From Larix kaempferi (lineage: Eukaryota; Streptophyta; Pinopsida; Pinales; Pinaceae), in assembly GCA_027924585.1 (NCBI GenBank), contig BSBM01000186.1, positions 3,286,001-3,350,000 of the forward strand: a stretch of 64,000 nt of DNA. Direction: 5' to 3'. The translations under genes and the position numbers were made by a program. Shown piece after piece: positions 1 through 9,430 of this stretch (its first letter is position 1; every line of letters begins with the position of its first letter). The notes below the pieces were generated by a model. It had not been told where the DNA came from. It made no database searches and was given only the letters and a program-made list of their open reading frames with translations.

Positions 1-1
1 A

Positions 2-304
2 AGTTTCCTAGGGTTTGCGACCAACAATGCCACAGAGTATCAGGCAGTAATCAGAACCCTAGCTAATGCCATTTCCTTGGGTATGAACCACATTGTCATC
101 CACATGGATTCTCAATTAGTGGTTTCCCATCTTAACCGGTTTTACACCATCCGTGATCCCACCTTACTCCATCTCTTCAGACGAGTACGTCTCCTAGAAA
201 GGTCATTTGAATGCGTTCAATACCTACACATTCCACGAGAGTTAAACACAGTTGCTAACTCGATGGCCAACTTCATTTTAGATTGGTACATCACACACAC
301 ATAA
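2..304 (+). pseudogene. RNase H domain fragment of a retroelement
   Basis: The frame is open from the window edge to the TAA at 302-304, so the 5' end is outside the window. Seen: an acidic core of the form TNNATEYQAVIRTL, then HMDSQLVVSHL, then IPRELNTVANSMAN. These match the second, third and fourth catalytic blocks of the RNase H found in plant Ty3-type elements, which would degrade the RNA strand of the RNA/DNA hybrid during reverse transcription. The first Asp block lies off the window. The last block normally reads N-x-x-A-D; here the Asp is Asn (TVANSMAN), so the copy is probably dead. A (CA)-rich stretch follows the stop. No integrase follows, so the parent element is broken or ends here. 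Family assignment is sound; the exact lineage is not. Confidence 0.7.
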
Positions 305-579
305 CACACATAATATGTAAAAGCATTCACAACATGTAAATAATGTAATGTATAAAAGCAAACATGTAAACAAGATCACATCACTAATCATTTTTTAAAA
401 ACACATAATGTATAAATCACCAATAATGCCTGTATATATATTTATCGCTCAAAAAGTAGTGCTGGTACAAAATTTGAAGCATGATGGCTTTCAGTGAGTA
501 TCTACAAAAATCTGAAGCATCGTAGCTTTCAGTAGTACAAAATATGAGGCCTCTAAGCTCTCAGTACAAGTATAATAGT
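305..579. other. Non-coding spacer
   Basis: This is an AT-rich stretch with short CA/TA runs at its start and no supported ORF. It separates the + strand RNase H fragment from the - strand mobile-domain-like relic, so the two coding remnants converge on it. I see no terminator or RNA gene. Confidence 0.5.
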
Positions 580-1777
580 GTCATCAGGCCTGACGCCTGA
601 CCCGTACACCACCCCTAGCTTGAACAGCTCACTGTCGCTGGGTGAGGAAATAGTCTACAGTCCGAGCCACCTTGCAGAGTACGACATTGAAGCGTACGGA
701 TGCTCCAACCCCAAACCTCTGCATAGGTCTCGGCAAGTCATCAATAGCTGGCTCCGGTACCTCCACGGTCAGCTAGGATAGGTTCCTATACACCTCCTCC
801 ATATCCTCGATGGCAGCATGAGCACCTACAGGAATGACTGCCTCCCCACCTCTATCTCTCCTCGCCAGAAGGGAGAGACCCACCGACCGTACGGGGCCCA
901 CATCTGCACACACATATTACGTACTTGTCAGCACCGCATCAAAAAATGATATAATATACAAAACTAAAAATACAAGGGTAGTTTTGTTCTCACCGATGTC
1001 ACCCCATGCTGCACCCTCCAGCAGCATCAAGTCGGGATCCTCTCGGAATTCCGTGCCACTGTATAAAATGTCCTCGACCATGAGTAACTGGCCCTCTATC
1101 CAGTTGAAGAACTCAGGACCAAAGCTAATGATGGGCCTGCCACAATGATGGGTCATGACCTCAGCCCATCTGAGCATATGGGGATCCCTGGGCTTCCTAT
1201 CATCAAGTAGCAACTACAGACGTAGAAGAGGAATCCACTCTAAGAGAAACGATACTATGATCGATCCATACCCAAACTGCTTGAGCTCCCCTCGCCAACA
1301 CTTGGTCAGCTGAGCTCGGATGTTTGCGAGGAGACGCTCACACCAGTTGAAAACCCCGGGGGACATATAGTCCTCCGCATATAGCATCTGAGGCCGAGTA
1401 GTCGTGTGTGGGGCTTAGATACCCGCCACCCTAGTAATGGTAAGCAATATGGTACGCAGTGGGCGTCTCACCACATCCCTGATGAGTATCTTCCCACTGG
1501 AAGGTCGAGAGGTGGTGATACAGTGCTGCAATATCATGTCCTCAACTGTACGGTCACTGGCCCATGTTCCAGTAAGATGTACAGGGTCCTCTCTTCGGGA
1601 CAAACAAGTAAGAATGTAAATATCCTCAATGTCTATCGTGAGGATATGCTCACCGATCACAAAGTATTGTTGGGACGCATCCCAACTCTGGAGCATGTGT
1701 GTCAATAGTGGGATCTTGGATCTCATCCCCTGGATCTCAAATAAATTCAGTAACCTATAGTTTCTCAAAGCATCCAC
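580..1777 (-). pseudogene. Plant-mobile-domain-like ORF, degraded
   Basis: On the - strand a protein-like reading runs from a Met at 1777 down past 917. Seen: LLNLFEIQGMRSKIPLL, then HILTIDIEDIYILTCLSRR, then FNWCERLLANIRAQLTKC, then a block around 900-1200 ending in a Trp/Gly-rich stretch. The pattern 'F.ig.h.L.l...D...LtgLs.Rg.pv' is that of the plant mobile domain (PMD), found both in host proteins and inside plant transposons. In-frame stops occur near 1408 and 1209. A weak continuation (DDLPRPMQRFGVG) reaches about 650 after a possible intron or gap. The function of PMD proteins in elements is not settled and none is inferred here. It could be an antisense accessory ORF of a Ty3 element or an independent gene relic. 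The PMD call is moderately sure and the limits approximate. Confidence 0.5.
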
Positions 1778-4700
1778 GCATTGTGGATTGTTCGCAGCTT
1801 GTTCATCTTCTAGCTCATGTTCTCTCTCTCACCACTCCAATACCATATTGGCTAGCTGGTAACCTGCCAAGAAGGACATTTAAACACTGTTAGGTCTTGC
1901 TTCAACCTTCACAAGTCCTTTTTTTGGATTCTTTTTTATGTTTGGAATTTGCAACTCCACCATCGCACTGTACATTTGCATATAGTGTGATGTCGTCGCA
2001 CCTCGCCCATTTGAGGCTTGCGATGACCCAGTCTCGTCGCAGGTCCCGAAAGGGCCAACTGTGATGAGCCGAGAGTGCAGTAGCCCTCCATGAACTCATC
2101 AAAAAACCCAAAAAATGAACCTAAAATAAAAAACTAATCCACTGGAAAGTTGCTGGATGAAGTTTAGGCCTACCTGATACGGACGGTTGGTGAAATGGCG
2201 GATCGTAACTCCCGGAATCGGCAAAGGAAGTTTTGGCTCAAAATTGTTACTTCTCCACCCAAATTGGCAATTGAAACAATGTTTTCTATTTTTGGCCCAT
2301 ATTTCTATTTATAGATAGAATGGAATATTCCTTTTCAAATATTTTGATGCTCTTGGGCCATATATCATAGTTTTTGACCATTTTTTCCATATTTGAGGCT
2401 TTTTGACACGTTTTCTAGCATGCAGGAGTTGTAAGTGGTCTTTTGTGTCGTTTCTCATATTATAACGGTCATCACAGGTATGAACACTCCCTTGAATGTT
2501 TTGTCATTATTTTTTGAAATGGTTAGTCTGTAATTATTGCGTGATGATGAGTTTACTCTTCGTTTGTTCTCGTACTCACGGAACTATGAGAACAAGTACC
2601 AAGTTATGATTTATCACTTTTTCGGGCTCATTAAACTTCCATGGAAAAGGACACCCCCCGGAGTCTACCGTTAAGCTCTTTTCAGGCTCTCGAAAAATGA
2701 AAATATTTCCAAGCGAACTTGTCGCGTTCACGCTTGTTAAAGTATTTGAATGGTCATCTTCTTGGTGATAGTTTACCCCTTTTTCGAACCAGGAGGCACT
2801 AATTACAAAAAAGGAATACTCCAGCCAATCATGACTGGAAGAGTCCTCTCCCGTGTTGTTTTACCCTTTTTCGGGCGATGAGGCTAATTTTACGAAAAAG
2901 GACCATTGGAGTCTTCTTTAGTTCTTTTCAGACTCTCTAAACATGAAATGACAACCGAGTTTACCTTCTATGGACTCATTAAATTTTCACATTGAAGGGC
3001 CCGTCAAGGGGATGAACCCCTCCTATCCTAGGCTCGAAAAATATTTGGGATTGGATTCATCTATGAGATGAGCTATATCGAGCATTTGGTTACCCTCATC
3101 AAGCTCGTAAAAAACACATGAGGCACTCATCATTCATGATGGGGGAAAAGGAAAGTGTTTGTGTTACATACCTTATTAGTGGCAGTATGTAGTCATTCTT
3201 GAACATGGCACTCATCTGCATTTGCATACAGCACTTGGGTCATCCGTTTGTCTATGAGTCCCCACTTACTTTTTGAGTCTTGTTACTCCTCTGAGTCATT
3301 CGGAGAAAGCTTCCATCATTAGTTGCATTAGAAGTTTGCGTCATTCTCTTTATGTCAATACTACCGAGTCATTCCATGCCCATGTTCAAGAACATGTTCA
3401 TCATTTGTTATCTATAGTCGGTACACGCGCCGTCATGTCGTTGTTACTCTAAGTCAGTCTTACATCTTACTGTACCATCCGATCCACTCTACACATCTTT
3501 TGTCGTGTTTCATGTCGATTGATGGGGGATTCATCATGGCCCTCCTTCAACGGATTCATCCTTGTTGACTTCAACTCATCATCCGAGGATTGAATCTAGA
3601 AACCAACCAAGTACCTTGGCCCTGCATACCTCAATAGTAGGTTACCTCGCTTTCATCATGAGTTTACCTCATTGACTCTTGATTGAAATATTTCATCTTG
3701 CATTCGAATTCAACCCATTTATTCACGATTGATGATATGTACTGTGATACCTTAGGAATCATAGACATCAATGGTGATCTCCCTCGCACTTGTTAACAGT
3801 TTACATCAATGGCCAGTAATCAAGTGGTTTCTACCATGTTCGACGTCAAGACATTTGTAATCACATGGATAGATTCGTATCATTGCGGGTTCAGCTTGAA
3901 GACCCTGGAAAGTCATGTTTTACCCAGGTTGCGATGGAGTTTGTATTGAGTTATATTACACGGATCCACTTTTGTATTGGTCATGGCTATGTTATCATCT
4001 CATCATGGATCTATGCTTGTGTCTAGTAGCCAGGATTGTGTTCAGTCGGTCATTACTACCATGGATCTACAACGTATTGGTCGGCAGCCATGTTGTACTT
4101 CATATGAGATTGTCAGTTCATAGTCAATTGTACTGCAACAGTGTCCTTCGTCCGATGAGTCTATTTCCATTACTTCTATCAAAGCACTTCACCTGTCTAT
4201 CTTCAACAGCTTCATGCTTTGGGGGGCATTCTATTACACCCAAAATCTACTCATCATAAGATTCAGTGTATACACCCCTGAAGACACCTGGACTAAGTAA
4301 TCATCCTGGGAGGATTTGTACCCAATTGTTCTAGGTTTTGAAGGGTCGTCACAGGTTGCACACTAGCAACATGCGATGTCACATCTTGCTCCATTGCAGG
4401 GTGCGACGAGGTCAGTTAATGGGAAAAAATGGCTTATTCGAGATCCTTCTTGAAACTTACTCATTTAGGGGCTTATCCTTGACCTCTAGGGGAGCTGGTA
4501 ATCGACTCCTGACTCTTTGGGAGGATCCCCTATCTCTCTCCTATCATCTCTCAACCTATCCTATCCATACCCTATCCATTTAGTCCTATATAAGTGAATC
4601 TCACTCCCATCCCAAAGGGAGGAAAACTATGGTATCTACATGCTGGTGAAATCACTCTTAGAACATCTCCACTCACCTGTTGGAGAACTCATACTTGCTT

Positions 4701-4980
4701 GGAAGGATATGGCAATCGGATTTGTCGGAGAAGGGCTACAGTGTTAAGTCATTAGTTGTGGTTCTATATATCTATCATGTACTCCTCTATTTGCAGTAAT
4801 AGAAATGCTTTCCACCAATATTGTTCATGTGTGCAACGATATTGAGTAGTTTACCTACTTACTGTTTACTTAGATCCCTTATTGTATAGATGTATTTTAC
4901 TGGTTTCTCTTGTTTCTTGTCTTGACAGGTCTTGCAGCTTGGATTTAACGATCGTGGGACGTGGATCAACATTCAAGATA
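1778..4980. other. Long non-coding, LTR-like region
   Basis: No ORF here is supported; the longest + strand frame (3915-4259) has no recognisable domain and an odd composition. Several stretches repeat the motif 'cctttttcg' with diverged flanks near 2620, 2780 and 2870, suggesting an old internally repeated sequence. Near 4589 the sequence reads CCTATATAAG followed about 200 bp later by AATAGAAATG, the spacing of a TATA box and polyadenylation area in an LTR. I therefore suspect one long degraded LTR ending near 4.9 kb. No terminal repeat, primer binding site or target duplication could be matched, so this is inference. Confidence 0.3.
4588..4597 (+). promoter_or_regulatory. Candidate TATA box in LTR-like region
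   Basis: CCTATATAAG is a good match to a plant TATA box. It lies upstream of a purine-rich stretch and a candidate polyadenylation area (near 4799) in a region that has no gene. If the surrounding block is an LTR this would be its promoter. No transcript evidence is available. Confidence 0.3.
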
Positions 4981-5009
4981 AAGGATTGCGCAGTGAAAAG
5001 GTAAGGCAT

Positions 5010-5530
5010 CTAGTACTTGATCCTTAAGTAGATATAGGAGATGCACTTGTAGTTTGTTCTAGACTCACTTTGAGCTAGGGAGATCCAGCTCGCATCTGCT
5101 CGAGTGGATTGTCCGTCAATAGGGGACAAACCTTCTGGTGGAATCAACCTAGATACAGTATTAGCTAGTAAATCTACATCAAAATTATATGATCTGGGGA
5201 CTGACTTAATGTTAAATGTAGAAAAACAATTAGTTAAGTCCCTTACCAATTTTTGATAGTTAATCAAACGAGGATACAAACAATGGATCTTGTTTCTCAC
5301 CTATTTTACTATGATCTCAGAACCTCCATAACATTCAATTACATGGGCACCGATGTCAATTTCCTTCCTGAGTCCTTCGACCAAGGCCTCATACTCAGCT
5401 ATGTTGTTGGTGGATTCAAAATCAAGCCTAGAGTCAATCATAGTTTTGGTTCCTTTGGGATCGATCAAGACACAACCTACACCAACTCCATCTTTAGATC
5501 TAAAGCCATCAAAAAATAGAGTCCATTTCT
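5010..5530 (-). pseudogene. RNase H domain of Ty3-G, after protease
   Basis: Read on the - strand, the segment starts with WTLFFDGFRSKDGVGVG, continues with STNNIAEYEALVEGLR, then a Gly-Gly-Ser-Glu block where a Gly-Asp-Ser-Glu is usual, and ends with VPRSYNFDVDLLANTVSRL. This is a whole RNase H fold of the type that plant Tat-related elements carry as an added domain. The third catalytic Asp seems replaced (YGGSEIIV for a usual GDSELV) and a TAG near 5303 interrupts the frame. It directly follows the protease instead of following a reverse transcriptase. About 300 bp seems deleted between the protease and this domain when compared with Ty3-B. Confidence 0.65.
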
Positions 5531-5667
5531 AGGATGTTAGCCACAATAATATCCACGTTCTGGTGGATTCTGGGGTTAGTAGATAGTGTTAACATGACAT
5601 TCTTCAGTTCTCCCACTACCCCAACTTTGGATCTGTCAAGTTTAACAATTTGAGTAGGGCAGGGCTC

Positions 5668-5874
5668 CTAAGAGGCATTTAACTTTTTGCAGACAGATAA
5701 AGGCATCACATTTGATGAAGCCCATGAATCTATCATACAATTATGGACATTTCTATTGAAAAATTCAAAAGTGAGCAAGAAAGGTGTTTTCTTGCTACCT
5801 GGTTTCCGATTTCTAGGTTTAGAGTATGTCTCTAGATTGTTGTTTTGAGCCTCCCTGGGCTTGTTGACAATCAT
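5668..5874 (-). pseudogene. Aspartic protease fragment of Ty3-G
   Basis: The - strand frame reads LLTFEFFNRNVHNCMIDSWASSNVMP. Retroviral-type proteases have D-S/T-G at the active site; here the Gly is Trp (DSW), which should abolish activity. Only the first 70 or so residues of the domain remain, and the flap and C-terminal helix are missing. The enzyme would normally cut the element polyprotein inside its capsid particle. It is preceded by a basic Asn/Arg-rich linker and overlaps in another frame with the gag tail, so a frameshift lies between them. Confidence 0.65.
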
Positions 5875-7130
5875 GATTTTGGGCAGACTCTCTCATTGCA
5901 GGGATTTTCAGAAGTTCAAAGAGAGAAATCTTATATTTTACTCTTTTCAAGTCCTCAATGAGGCTGTATTCTATTTCAGGAATTAAAGTATCCTTATGTC
6001 CTAGTGCTTTACCTCTGTTTGGTGTGGGTGTTGAAGTGGAAGCTTCTTTTGTGGGTTGTCCTTTACTCCTTGTATTATAGGGATGTTGGATATTAAATAC
6101 AGCCTCAAGCTCATCTTCCTCCTCAGCCATGGGAAGTTCTGAAAAGAAGCTAATTGTGTTTGTCTGTTGATCTTCTACTTCATCTGGTGGTTCAGGATCT
6201 TGATTCTCTTGTGGATTTTCATCTTGCTAATTAGGAGAATTATGTGATTCTAAAACCAAAGCCTTAAAGATAGAAATAATTTCTTCAGAATTCAATCCTT
6301 CATCAAGATTAGGTGGGACAAGGTTTTGTGGGGGTTGGTAAGGTCTTCTGAAAGTTTGTCTGTTGAACCCCCTGTTAATGTTCTAGTTTTATGTGTTGCC
6401 TTTCTTTAGGTCTACCATTTCATTTGATATATTTTAGAGGAACTTCTTCATGTCATTCATCTCAAATGGGTCCTTGTTTTGCACTGTTTCTTTTGGAGGA
6501 TTTTCTTTCTTTCTTTTGGAGGTAGAAGTTTTTTCATTTGGAGCATCAGGGTTGTCTTTCAAACATAATATATAATTTTCCACCTGGATAGCCTCAGCAA
6601 AGGCCTCCTACATGATAGATTTATGTGCTCTTTTTACCCACATAGCAATGGGAATAGGTAAACCTTTAACATAATAAGAAACCAGTAGTTCTTCTGCAGG
6701 AAGAACAGTGGTAGGGATTCTATTTTTCAAGTATGAAAACCTTTGATTGTAATCTTTAACTCTCTCCTTGCCTCTGATTTTCATTGAGGACAATTCTATA
6801 ACCAAGTCTTCTGGAGTCTCTTCATCTCCAAACTTCTAGATGAAAATTTTCTCAAAGTCATCCCATGAATAGATGGATCTAGATTTCAAGGCAAAGTACC
6901 AAGTGGATGCTTTCCCTTGGAAGGTATAAGGAAACAATCTACAGACTACATCTTCATGAATGACATTCCTAAGTCTGATGGCCTACATAAAAGTTTTAAT
7001 GTGATCAAGGGCAGGTGATTTCTCATCAGGATCAAACTTAGGGAGCCACTTTTCAGGGTTTTTAGGGAGTTTGTGTTGTTCTCCAACTATAAACACAACA
7101 TCCTGGTCCAACCAAGGTCTCTTTCCACCT
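5819..7130 (-). pseudogene. gag region of Ty3-G
   Basis: Translated on the - strand, the stretch 7130-6610 gives a retrotransposon gag pattern: KWLPKFDPDEKSP, then CRLFPYTFQGKASTWYFAL, then KIRGKERVKDYNQRFSYLK and a hydrophobic tail. A Lys/Asn/Pro-rich linker follows (6600-6150), then YNTRSKGQPTKEAST and ISLFELLKIPAMRESAQ near 5920-6070. Gag proteins build the virus-like particle. At least six in-frame stops and probable frameshifts are present, so it is a pseudogene. I see no CCHC zinc knuckle, which this lineage often lacks. The start is taken as the Met after the leader near 7130 and is approximate. Confidence 0.6.
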
Positions 7131-7694
7131 TCCGCCATGTGTATGTCTTTGAAGATGAACTAGAGTCTGACTCACTATGTGATGACTCATCAGAAGAGGA
7201 TGATGAATATGAAGGAGGTGTCGAGGGTGGCCACCTGTGGCAACATTTGGCTGGCCTTGTTTTGTTTCCTAGAATAATGTGTCAAGGTTGAAATTGGGAA
7301 GCAGATTGTGGCGAGGTGAATTATGTTGTTCAGGATTCGGGTCACCTAAATTTTGATTATCTGAACTATTAAATTGCGGATCGATGTTCTGCTGATGTTG
7401 AATTGTTGCTAATCCAAGATTACGCTCTTTTGATATTCTTCATTTTAACCTAGCAACACTATCAAAAGAACCTTTAAGTAATTGTTCGGGTGTAAGGGGT
7501 CCCCTAGTGGGTGATATAAAAATGATATCGACCCTCCTAGTTTCCTTCTCTATCGCAGGGGTATCAGGAATGATAGTTGGATCTTGCACCGGTTGTTCAA
7601 CAGAGGTTGATTCCTGCGTGTGACTACGAGTGACAATCGGTATTCTTGTTGGAGGAGGTCTGTTGGTGTTTCATTTAGGCATAATTTGCTTGTG

Positions 7695-7712
7695 GCCCTC
7701 CTTCTAGCGCCA
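7695..7712 (-). promoter_or_regulatory. Primer binding site of Ty3-G
   Basis: On the - strand the bases read TGGCGCTAGAAGGAGGG immediately inside an LTR end that reads ...TTCAACA. TGGCGCC/T-type sites starting with TGG (pairing with a tRNA CCA end) are the usual minus-strand primer site of plant Tat-like Ty3 elements. Its position fixes the orientation of this element. Confidence 0.55.
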
Positions 7713-7714
7713 TT

Positions 7715-8740
7715 TGTTGAATCCCCGGATGTGTAGGTTGTTGGAATGGGTTCCAAGGCTAGCAACAGAGGGTGAAAACCCAGACTGAAAGGATTCAAAA
7801 GAATATGCGCAAGAGCAATTCTATCCCCGACCTGTTTGGTGTAGTTAACTCCCATGGATACAAAGGCCTCCGCTGGAACTTATGGGTTTTGATCCTCAAA
7901 GGATCAGTCTTCCTGTGAGGGAATATTAAAATTTCCTAACTCCAAAATGGATCTAAACCTAGAATAAATCTACCTTAAAGGAAATCTAAACTAAGTCATA
8001 TCTAATATAAGAGAAGTGTTTTGACTGTATGTAGGATAACTTGTTTGATTTTAAATAAGTCATTTCACCAACTTAACGGAAATGTAAAATTGGATCTTTC
8101 CTTATGACTTCAAAATACAATCAGGAATGAAAATTAATTGATAATAGTTTAAAGATTATGTGCATGCAATATTATCCTGTAGTTCTTATGTTAATTGAAA
8201 AATTAACGTGAATTAATAATTTATGTTAATCATTTGCAGAAATAGATAAATAATTTAATTAAATAAATTCAATTAAAACATAAAGATACACAGACCATGA
8301 ATTAAGACAAATCCAAATCATAGATCAATGCATTAATGACTAATTGCAAAATCAAAACAGCATTCATTCAATATTTAAGGTGAAGAAATTAGATATCATC
8401 AAAGAAATTTGATAACATAGACAAAGAGGATTCCAAAAGAAACTAACTTTTATTCATCAAGTCTGCAAAAAATTACAAGATCTCAAGTGAAGTAGCGTTT
8501 CTCTGGTCCTTCTCTAGTGATTTTCTCCCCCCCCTCCTACCCCATGAGACTTTTGTCCTTTAAATAATAATTACAAAATAGTTATAAAAGGAACAGGTTC
8601 CCATAAGAGAGGGATTACAAAATCAAGTTCCACTGCTAAATCATCTCCGCGAGCGATTAATACTTAACAACTCCCAAAATTCCCAAAGGAATTCATTACA
8701 TACATTCGGAGAAATATCCCATAGTGAATTGTGAAAAATA
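7715..8740 (-). repeat. Candidate 5' LTR of Ty3-G
   Basis: The left edge (plus strand TGTTGAATCC at 7715) is the complement of an LTR 3' terminus ending in CA and sits 2 bp from the primer binding site. Inside are AT-rich stretches, including a TTTAAAT/ATAAAA region around 8555-8590 that could hold the promoter. The right edge is not defined because no second LTR copy is in the window. Confidence 0.4.
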
Positions 8741-8751
8741 ACAACAACCCA

Positions 8752-9060
8752 CTAGCTTCCCGCGACAAATAACAAGGGAACAGAAATATGTTTCTTAGAA
8801 GATTCATGATGATCAACAATATCCTCAAAATCTGAAAAGTTGGCCACTTGTTCTTCCTTCAAAGGGATTGGTGGAGTGACAAGTACTTCATTGATTATAA
8901 AATCCTGGATAATGGTATCATCTCGATCAGCTGGTTTTTCAGTGATCTTCCTTCTCTTCCTCTGAGGGAGCCATATGCACATGGATTGAATCTCAGAGTC
9001 CTCTTATTCACTATCACTTCTTTCATCTAAAACACTTGCATCAAAAGGTGGCAACACAAG
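8752..9060 (-). CDS. Unassigned acidic ORF fragment
   Basis: A - strand frame gives 76 residues from the Met at 8982 and extends upstream to about 9060 after one stop (TAA near 9005). The peptide has a basic stretch PQRKRRKITEKP that resembles a nuclear localisation signal, followed by an acidic Asp/Glu-rich tail (FSDFEDIVDHHES). I do not recognise a family. It lies just outside the supposed LTR of Ty3-G, so it could be the end of an accessory ORF from another element or a chance frame. Low confidence. Confidence 0.25.
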
Positions 9061-9129
9061 TTCTTGGTATAGAAGAGGCTGAAGTTCTTTCTCTTCACAA
9101 TGGGCTATAGGGATTAGAGAATGAATTGT

Positions 9130-9430
9130 GAGGGTTTTGGGTAGAGCTTATAATCACTATATAATGAGTTTTTATGTTTTTTGGCATTACACATTTATGG
9201 ACATATAGGTTATAATAAGTTTAATAATTACTTAGGTTATGAGTTATAGGAGAAAAGGTATATGGGTTAGGCTTTATAGGAGTCATGGATTCATGGATTC
9301 AGTGTTATAGAAGTAGATATATTTTGGGGTAAAGTGTTACAATTAACGACTTCAAGGATTAATATTCATGGGTTAGGAATTATAAATGTTATGTTTTTTA
9401 AAGTTTAAGGTTTCGAATTATAGAGATTAT
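9130..9430. repeat. AT-rich GGTTA-type repetitive stretch
   Basis: The bases are full of short words such as GGGTTAT, TTATAGG and GGATTA, nearly always on the + strand. It runs into the dispersed repeat that follows but has no counterpart before the second copy at 43778, so it is listed apart. No gene is seen. Confidence 0.45.

Larger units (their letters stand above)
4985..8740 (-). mobile_element. Ty3-G: minus-strand Ty3/gypsy element, truncated
   Basis: Reading right to left, the block shows an LTR-like stretch ending at 7715, a primer binding site (7695-7712), a gag gene (about 7130-5850), a protease fragment (5874-5668) and an RNase H domain (5530-5010). No reverse transcriptase or integrase follows on the - strand below 5000, so the 3' part is missing. 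The gene order protease-RNase H matches Ty3-B at 31-43 kb, and both share a peptide of the form ISLFELLKIP / ISIPLNELLKN before the protease, so the two are relatives. Frames are broken by several stops. The LTR's outer limit near 8740 is a guess. Confidence 0.6.

Noticed and set aside
3915-4259. 114-codon + strand frame with hydrophobic and Cys-rich text
   Set aside because: No domain, unusual composition, and it lies in an LTR-like block.
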